This document shows positions 5,728-10,011 of a stretch of 10,011 nucleotides of DNA, piece by piece (position 1 is the first letter of the stretch; every line of letters begins with the position of its first letter). Source of the stretch: DAHUXT01 sp036378295 (GTDB lineage: Bacteria > Chloroflexota > Ktedonobacteria > Ktedonobacterales > JADMIN01); contig DASUWS010000334.1 in NCBI GenBank assembly GCA_036378295.1, positions 1 to 10,011 of the forward strand. The letters run 5' to 3'. The position numbers and the translations under genes are program-made. The notes below the pieces were generated by a model, which was not told the origin of the DNA, made no database searches, and saw nothing but the letters and a program-made list of their open reading frames with translations.

Positions 5728-7791
5728 TTACCCCACTGGATTGTACTGACAGAACCAGTCGAGAATCTTGTGGTAGCGTATCGCACGCGAGCGCGGATGG
5801 CCATTGCGCGAGAGGTCGTGCGTCTGCTCCTCGAAGATGACGAACTCGGTCTCGCGGCCCAGATACTTCAGCGCCGTGAAGAGCTGCATGCCCTCCGCGA
5901 TGGGGCAGCGCAGATCGTTATCGCTATGGAGAATCAGCAGCGGCGTGTGGATGTTCTGGACGTAATTGAAGGGCGAGAAGTGCGCCAGCCGCTCCGGCTC
6001 GGTCCAGGGGGTGGCGCCGCCCAGCTCATCGACGGTCAGCTCCCAGCCGATGTCGCTGATACCGAACATCGTCGTCATGCTCACCACGCTGCGCATTGTT
6101 ACCGCTGCCTTGAAGCGGTCGCTGTGGCCCACGGCCCAGTTGGTCATGAAGCCGCCGTAGCTGCCGCCCGCGATGCCAAGGCGGTCGCCGTCGATGCCGC
6201 CCTTCGCCAGCGCCGCATCCAGCCCCGCCATGATGTCTTCGTAGTCCTTGCCGCCCCAATCGTTGAGCACGGCGGCAGAGAAAATACGCCCATAGCCAGT
6301 GCTGCCACGCGGATTGGTGTAGATCACGGCATAGCCGCGCGCGACCAGTAGCTGGAACTCCATGAAGAATCCGTAGCCGTACATGGCCATTGGCCCGCCG
6401 TGCACCTCCAGCACCGCCGGGACAGTGACCGTCTCGCCTGCGCCAGTCTGCGGCGGGCGCATTATCCAGCCTTGAAGCTCCCAGCCATCGGGGCCAACGA
6501 AGCTATACTCTTCTGGCCAGGCTAGCTCTATCTCTCTGAAAAGCGTCTCGTTGAGGTTTGTCAGCCGCTCCATCACCGGGACGGTGTTCTCGCCCAGGGC
6601 AACCGCCTGGGTATAGAGGTCGCCGGGGATGTTGGGGTCCGAGACGGCCAGTGCGAGCCGGCTGCAGGCGTCATTCATCGAGAAGCCATAAATGCGGCGG
6701 GAGCCTTCAGTCATGCGGCGCGGCAAGAGATTACCAGCGGGCCGGGCAGCATAGACGTGTGTGGTGCCACGCATCGAGGCTACGAAGAAGATATCCCGGC
6801 CGTCGGGCGACCAGGAGAGATGCGCGCCACCATGCCCCGCGCGCATGTCGTCTATGGACGTATCGTCGCAGGTCGGCACAAAGTCAGCGGTGAGCTGGCG
6901 ATGTTTTTCGGGCTTGTTCGCGGGGACGACGTAGAGGTCGGTGTGGCCGTCGCTCTGGCGGCGCTTACCGGCCAGAAACGCGATGGTCTTGCCATCAGGC
7001 GACCACTTCGGCGCGTGGCACGCGAGCGCTTCATCGCTCATCCGGGTGAGCGTGCCGTTGGTCAGATTGAGCGTCCAGATGGACGCGCCAGGCCACACCC
7101 AGCGCTCCTCGGTGCGATCCGAGGCGAACGCGATCATCGTGCCATCAGGTGACCAGTCAGGATCCCCTGCGTCATAGTCGCCTTCGGTCAACTGATGCGC
7201 CTCGCCGCCCCCTACTGGTATGGTAAAGAGTTGGGTGCGTTGCTCGTAGATGAATCCGACGCCATCCAGCTTATGCCACAGACGGGTGATGGTGCGTACG
7301 CGCGGCAGGTGCTTCTGCTCCTCGCCAATGGCCGCGTCCTCCACCTCTGGCTCCTCTGGCTCACCCACCTTCGTGGTAAAGAGCATCGTCTTGCCATCGG
7401 GCGACCAGGTCGGCGTATCGGCGCCATAGCGCATCTTGGTCAACTGGGTTGGCTCTCCGCCATCCAGCGGCAGAATCCAGATTTGCCCCTGCCCGGCGCC
7501 CGCGTCGCGTTCGGTTTTGGTGTGTGGCGGTGTTGGGTGGGCGGGACTGCGCACAAACGCCAGCGCGCGGCCATCCGGCGACCAGCGTGGCGCGTGATCG
7601 TTCGGCCCCGCGGTCAGGCGGCGCGGCTCCCCGCCATCCACTGGCGCAAGCCAGATCGTGCGGCGATACTCATAGCTGTCACGATCCACGCCCTGCACGA
7701 CATAGGCGATACGCGAACCATCTGGAGAAAGGCGCGCGTCTTCGACAAGACGGATAGAATAGAGATCTTCCGGGGTTAGCGGTCGTGACAT
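5728..7791 (-). CDS. S9-family serine peptidase (acylaminoacyl/dipeptidyl peptidase-like)
   Basis: Prolyl-oligopeptidase-superfamily peptidase of 687 residues, within the 600-700 usual for bacterial S9C enzymes. No signal peptide is evident, so it is probably cytosolic and degrades short peptides. The N-terminal half is a beta-propeller of PD40/WD40-like blades, marked by SPDG at 22-25, 71-74, 130-133, 214-217, 264-267 and 328-331. The C-terminal half is an alpha/beta hydrolase: LEVHGGPMAMYGYGF (461-475) forms the oxyanion region, GGSYGG (542-547) carries nucleophile Ser544, HSDNDLRCP (622-630) carries Asp626, and QTHDLSR (656-662) carries His658. Start is ATG at 7791, with GGAGGA (7806-7801) 9 nt upstream inside the last codons of the preceding gene and only 5 nt between stop and start, so translation is likely coupled. 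The exact peptide preference cannot be read from sequence. Confidence 0.93.
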   Translation of the reverse strand: MSRPLTPEDLYSIRLVEDARLSPDGSRIAYVVQGVDRDSYEYRRTIWLAPVDGGEPRRLTAGPNDHAPRWSPDGRALAFVRSPAHPTPPHTKTERDAGAGQGQIWILPLDGGEPTQLTKMRYGADTPTWSPDGKTMLFTTKVGEPEEPEVEDAAIGEEQKHLPRVRTITRLWHKLDGVGFIYEQRTQLFTIPVGGGEAHQLTEGDYDAGDPDWSPDGTMIAFASDRTEERWVWPGASIWTLNLTNGTLTRMSDEALACHAPKWSPDGKTIAFLAGKRRQSDGHTDLYVVPANKPEKHRQLTADFVPTCDDTSIDDMRAGHGGAHLSWSPDGRDIFFVASMRGTTHVYAARPAGNLLPRRMTEGSRRIYGFSMNDACSRLALAVSDPNIPGDLYTQAVALGENTVPVMERLTNLNETLFREIELAWPEEYSFVGPDGWELQGWIMRPPQTGAGETVTVPAVLEVHGGPMAMYGYGFFMEFQLLVARGYAVIYTNPRGSTGYGRIFSAAVLNDWGGKDYEDIMAGLDAALAKGGIDGDRLGIAGGSYGGFMTNWAVGHSDRFKAAVTMRSVVSMTTMFGISDIGWELTVDELGGATPWTEPERLAHFSPFNYVQNIHTPLLILHSDNDLRCPIAEGMQLFTALKYLGRETEFVIFEEQTHDLSRNGHPRSRAIRYHKILDWFCQYNPVG

Positions 7792-7796
7792 ACAGG

Positions 7797-8210
7797 CTAA
7801 TCCTCCGATGCTTCGGCAACCGGCTTGCGGTAATTACGATCAACTTCGGCGAGCACCGCGCCAGGAACACTCCAGGTTTCCGCCGTGAAGATGTGGTATT
7901 CGCCGTCGCAGGCAGGCACAGGCCGCGAGCAGCGCAGATGGGGCGCCAGGCGGAAGCGCAGCTCATCACCTTCGATATGTACCCAAATGTGGCGGCGGGT
8001 GTAGCCGTGGCCCCACCTGAAAATCACGCCGGAATCATACTCCTCGAAGGTGCCGCGCCCCTGAAGGGCATTGCTGTTCAGCCTGCGAAGAATATCGGCG
8101 ACGCCGCTCTCGCGTAGCACCCGACGGGCATTGTCGCGGATGGCCTTGCGCTGCGTCTCATCCATGGGCGTGTCGGGATGGGATGATACTGGTGGTCCTG
8201 CGTCATTCAT
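7797..8210 (-). CDS. Conserved-looking hypothetical protein, 137 aa
   Basis: I do not recognise a family. The N-terminal 15 residues are Pro/Ser-rich, residues about 18-50 are charged and probably helical (RKAIRDNARRVLRESGVADILRRL in part), and residues 60-112 look beta-rich with alternating aromatic and charged positions (FRWGHGYTRRHIWVHI). Two cysteines (C94, C101) and several histidines (H68, H74, H78, H91, H106) could bind metal, but no known motif is met. No membrane segment or signal peptide is seen. ATG 8210 is preferred because GAAGGCGGAA (8230-8221) precedes it, whereas the in-frame ATG at 8165 has no ribosome site. It ends 5 nt before the S9 peptidase and contains that gene's ribosome site, so the two are almost certainly cotranscribed. 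That pairing, its regular codon structure and the missing alternative on the other strand make it a credible gene. Confidence 0.72.
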   Translation of the reverse strand: MNDAGPPVSSHPDTPMDETQRKAIRDNARRVLRESGVADILRRLNSNALQGRGTFEEYDSGVIFRWGHGYTRRHIWVHIEGDELRFRLAPHLRCSRPVPACDGEYHIFTAETWSVPGAVLAEVDRNYRKPVAEASED

Positions 8211-8229
8211 CAGATGGTTGTTCCGCCTT

Positions 8230-8243
8230 CTTTCGCTCGAAAG
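8230..8243. promoter_or_regulatory. Small palindrome in the leader of the 137-aa protein gene
   Basis: CTTTCG-CT-CGAAAG forms perfect 6-bp arms around a 2-nt centre. It lies between a candidate -10 box and the start codon at 8210. The 2-nt centre is too short for a stable RNA hairpin, so a protein operator is more plausible than a leader structure. Chance occurrence cannot be excluded. Confidence 0.25.
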
Positions 8244-8256
8244 ACTTCTCTCATCT

Positions 8257-8262
8257 ATTGTA
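8257..8262 (-). promoter_or_regulatory. Candidate -10 promoter box for the hypothetical/S9 peptidase pair
   Basis: The minus strand reads TACAAT here, one mismatch from TATAAT, 46 nt before the start at 8210. The corresponding -35 region (around TTTCTA) is a poor match. The 141-nt gap after the SRPBCC gene is one of the few places in the minus-strand block with room for a promoter. Confidence 0.3.
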
Positions 8263-8351
8263 GCGCATGAATTGCCCGTAGAAACTGCTTCTGGTGGGCA
8301 TAGTCAACTCTGCCTCAGCCGCGTGGGCTTATGCTGCTCGTTCGACGTGCG

Positions 8352-8819
8352 CTATCCATCCAGAGTGTACTGGACACGACGCCCATCGGGCAGTCGCGCC
8401 TCCCCGGTGTTGAGCAGATCCGCCAGCACTTGCACATTCGCCGCGACCGCAGCCCGCGTGCGTGGCTGGGCGAGCCGCTCCATCAGTCCGGGTAAACCTG
8501 TATCCAGGTCCCACGTCTCGACCACTCGCGTGCCTTGCTCGTCAGTTGCCACGTGGAAACGGAGGGTTAAGGCTCGCGCAGGCGGCAGCGTCTGGATTGC
8601 GACCTGCTGATCGGGTATGAACTCGGTGATCACATACTGCTGGCGATCGGTACGCCGGATCTGGTCGAAGACGGTCCCAATGTGTGGCGTGCCCGGCGTC
8701 ATCTGGGTGACGGACTGGACATAATAGTTCCAGAGCGGCATATGGGTAAAATCGGAAAGAAACGCGAATACGTCGTGAACGGAGCGGTTGATGTGCGTCT
8801 GAACCTCAAAGTGTAGCAT
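8352..8819 (-). CDS. SRPBCC (START/Bet v1-like) family protein
   Basis: A 155-residue protein of the polyketide-cyclase/START helix-grip fold, which forms a hydrophobic ligand cavity. The opening FEVQTHINRSVHDVFAFLSD (4-23) is the classic first strand and helix. The aromatic segment MPLWNYYV (27-34), the strand series around QQYVITEF (60-67) and LTLRFHV (84-90), TRVVETWDLD (97-106) and the long C-terminal helix (about 110-137) complete the fold. Members bind lipids, polyketides or other small hydrophobic molecules; no ligand can be named. ATG 8819 is chosen because AGGAGG (8834-8829) is 9 nt upstream. ATG 8825 would have only 3 nt spacing, and a longer reading to 8900 runs far into the MarR gene. 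With this start it overlaps the MarR gene by 14 nt, so the two are one operon. Confidence 0.82.
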   Translation of the reverse strand: MLHFEVQTHINRSVHDVFAFLSDFTHMPLWNYYVQSVTQMTPGTPHIGTVFDQIRRTDRQQYVITEFIPDQQVAIQTLPPARALTLRFHVATDEQGTRVVETWDLDTGLPGLMERLAQPRTRAAVAANVQVLADLLNTGEARLPDGRRVQYTLDG

Positions 8820-9336
8820 CGTCATCTTCCTCCTGTGAGGCGAGCGGTAGTTGGCGCAGGCGGCGGGCGAGTGCGTCGCCCGCTGGGCGCCCAGTGACAA
8901 AGGCGCGCAACGCTGGCACTATCGCCTCGATCTGCTGATCGGAAAACTGCTCACGGAGCATGGCATATAACTCGGTCTCGATCTTGGCCACCTGTTGAGC
9001 GGCTGCGACTCCGCGTGGCGTCAGGGTCAGCACGACTTTACGCTTGTCGTCGGGCGATGGCTCGCGGGCAACGTAACCCGCGGTCACCAGCCCAGCGACC
9101 AGGCGGCTTGGACTGCCCTGTTCGCACACCAGGAGCGACCCAAGCTCGATCAGCGCGAGTGGCTGCCAGTCCTGCAGGACGCGCAGCGCCTCGGCTTGCG
9201 ACGGCGTCAGCCCCAGCGGCTGCAGCGCCTCGGTAAGGAAGCGATTCCCATCGCGTTGTGCCGCGAGTATGAGATAGCGCAGCTCCTCGATTGGCTTCAT
9301 TGGCTCCGTAGGCTTTGTAGGCTCTGTTGGCTTCAT
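8806..9336 (-). CDS. MarR-family transcriptional regulator
   Basis: Winged-helix regulator of 176 residues; MarR proteins are usually dimers of 140-180 residues that repress nearby genes and release DNA on binding small ligands or on oxidation. The core is visible: helix LTPSQAEALRVL (43-54), helix-turn-helix about 61-84 ending GSPSRLVAGLVTAGYV (74-89), and the wing with DDKRK (96-100) and VVLTLTPRG (101-109). Cys71 lies at the start of the recognition-helix region. The first 15 residues are a five-fold (T/M)(K/E)P repeat that is not part of the fold. ATG 9336 has GAAAGGAC (9348-9341) upstream; ATG 9300 is an alternative that would skip most of the repeat. It lies 36 nt after the MBL-fold gene and overlaps the SRPBCC gene, so it probably regulates this operon. 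Confidence 0.88.
   Translation of the reverse strand: MKPTEPTKPTEPMKPIEELRYLILAAQRDGNRFLTEALQPLGLTPSQAEALRVLQDWQPLALIELGSLLVCEQGSPSRLVAGLVTAGYVAREPSPDDKRKVVLTLTPRGVAAAQQVAKIETELYAMLREQFSDQQIEAIVPALRAFVTGRPAGDALARRLRQLPLASQEEDDDATL
9292..9336 (-). repeat. Five tandem 9-nt repeats at the 5' end of the MarR gene
   Basis: Five 9-nt units, written on the plus strand as GGCTTCATT, GGCTCCGTA, GGCTTTGTA, GGCTCTGTT and GGCTTCAT(C), encode successive M/T-K/E-P tripeptides at the N-terminus of the regulator. The unit is a multiple of three, so copy-number change would keep the reading frame. Confidence 0.75.
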
Positions 9337-9372
9337 CGGTGTCCTTTCTTGTTTCCTATGGCCTCTTGTCGT

Positions 9373-10011
9373 TCAGGCCGCCGCAGGAGCGACCGCAAGA
9401 ATGCGCCGCTCGGCCAGTCGCTGAGCCGATGCTGGATCATGCGTGGGCAGATAGACGGTGGGCACCGAGCGGGCAAGCTGGAGGATGCGGCGGTGGGTAT
9501 CGCGCTGTTGTTGCTCGTCTGCGCCAACCCCATCGGGCATCTGCTCAATCAACAACGCCTCGGTGTACGAAGTATCTCCAGCGAGAAAGACCGCATGGTC
9601 GCCGTCCCGAACGATCACCGAGAGATGCCCAGGCGTGTGGCCGGGAGTGGGGACAAGCACAACGTCGCCAGCCTTCGTCAAAGAAATACTCTGTTCAAAG
9701 GGACCATAAGGGCAATCCTCGAAATCCAGCAGGTGCGGCGCGAACCAATCGGGCCAGCGGTTGTTGGGGTAGCCATTGATACGCCCACGCAGTCCCTGGG
9801 CGCTCGCGTACTCCGCACGTGAGGCCAGGATATCAACGCCGGAGAAGTGCGCCAGCCCACCGGCATGGTCAGTATGCAGGTGGGTCATCACAAGCCAGCG
9901 CACGTCACGCTGTGGGTTGATGCCAAGCCCGCGAAGCTGCGGACCAATTTCCTCCTCGCGCCGGACCCACTCCTTGACCGCGAGTCGAAAGTAAGGCTGC
10001 CAGCCAGGAAA
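9373..10011 (-). CDS. Metallo-beta-lactamase-fold hydrolase, AHL-lactonase-like (5' end outside window)
   Basis: Partial gene; 212 residues are readable from the window edge to the stop and the N-terminus is missing. The frame stays open to base 10011, giving EIGPQLRGLGINPQRDVRWL before the metal motif, so the GTG at 9903 is not the true start. Metal-binding motifs are THLHTDHAGG (43-52 of the visible part; H44, H46, D48, H49), PTPGHTPGHLSV (121-132), LAGDTSY (144-150) with D146, and LPTHDP (188-193) with H191. This layout is that of dinuclear-zinc hydrolases such as N-acyl homoserine lactonases (AiiA type) and related lactonases. Actual substrate is unknown, and quorum quenching is only one possibility. 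It precedes the MarR gene by 36 nt and is likely in its operon, perhaps as the enzyme that handles the ligand sensed by the regulator. Confidence 0.87.
   Translation of the reverse strand, partial: FPGWQPYFRLAVKEWVRREEEIGPQLRGLGINPQRDVRWLVMTHLHTDHAGGLAHFSGVDILASRAEYASAQGLRGRINGYPNNRWPDWFAPHLLDFEDCPYGPFEQSISLTKAGDVVLVPTPGHTPGHLSVIVRDGDHAVFLAGDTSYTEALLIEQMPDGVGADEQQQRDTHRRILQLARSVPTVYLPTHDPASAQRLAERRILAVAPAAA

Noticed and set aside
5770..6351. Plus-strand frame of 193 codons
   Set aside because: Antisense to the catalytic domain of the S9 peptidase, whose Ser/Asp/His motifs are unmistakable; composition is typical of a shadow frame.
7195..7779. Plus-strand frame of 194 codons
   Set aside because: Antisense to the beta-propeller half of the S9 peptidase; no motif of its own.
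8995..9822. Plus-strand frame of 275 codons
   Set aside because: It runs antisense across both the MarR and MBL genes, which have clear family motifs, and its own product is Arg/Leu-rich with no recognisable domain.
9901..9903. GTG as start of the MBL-fold protein
   Set aside because: The frame continues upstream to the window edge with family-like sequence (EIGPQLRGLGINP), and starting here would leave only 7 residues before the HxHxDH motif.

Overview
This is a 10 kb stretch of GC-rich bacterial chromosome, densely coding, with no rRNA, tRNA, CRISPR array or insertion sequence that I can see. Several genes start with GTG. Purine-rich Shine-Dalgarno sites precede most of the starts. The protein set (an AlaX-type editing protein, an SDR of the mannonate-oxidoreductase type, a LarA homolog, an isomerase of the transaldolase/PGI-fusion type, an S9 peptidase and a Bet v1-like protein) fits a soil or thermophilic Chloroflexota-like bacterium. 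That placement is an inference of modest confidence made without any search.

Layout. Plus strand, 83-5631: an AlaX-type alanyl-tRNA editing deacylase and a GNAT acetyltransferase, then a 183-nt gap, then three genes that look like one metabolic unit. These three are an SDR oxidoreductase, a LarA-family nickel-pincer racemase/epimerase 16 nt downstream, and a divergent glucose-6-phosphate-isomerase-like protein. A spacer made largely of seven 7-nt repeats separates the last two. A GC-rich hairpin lies between this block and the converging minus-strand genes. Minus strand, reading from the right edge: a metallo-beta-lactamase-fold hydrolase cut by the window end, a MarR-type regulator, an overlapping SRPBCC (START/Bet v1-like) protein, a 141-nt gap with a candidate promoter and a small palindrome, an unrecognised 137-residue protein, and a tightly linked S9-family serine peptidase.

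How the genes may work together. The SDR resembles the NAD-dependent D-mannonate/D-fructuronate oxidoreductases. LarA homologs invert the carbon next to the carboxylate of 2-hydroxy acids, and some act on aldonic acids. The third protein has a sugar-phosphate-isomerase fold. Together they suggest conversion of a sugar acid or related hydroxy acid. The isomerase homolog has lost the usual phosphate-binding loop, so its substrate may not be an ordinary sugar phosphate. This cluster (1505-5631) is the part of the window most likely to hold undescribed biochemistry. The minus-strand MBL/MarR/SRPBCC set looks like a small regulated operon. The 137-residue protein and the S9 peptidase form a separate translationally linked pair.
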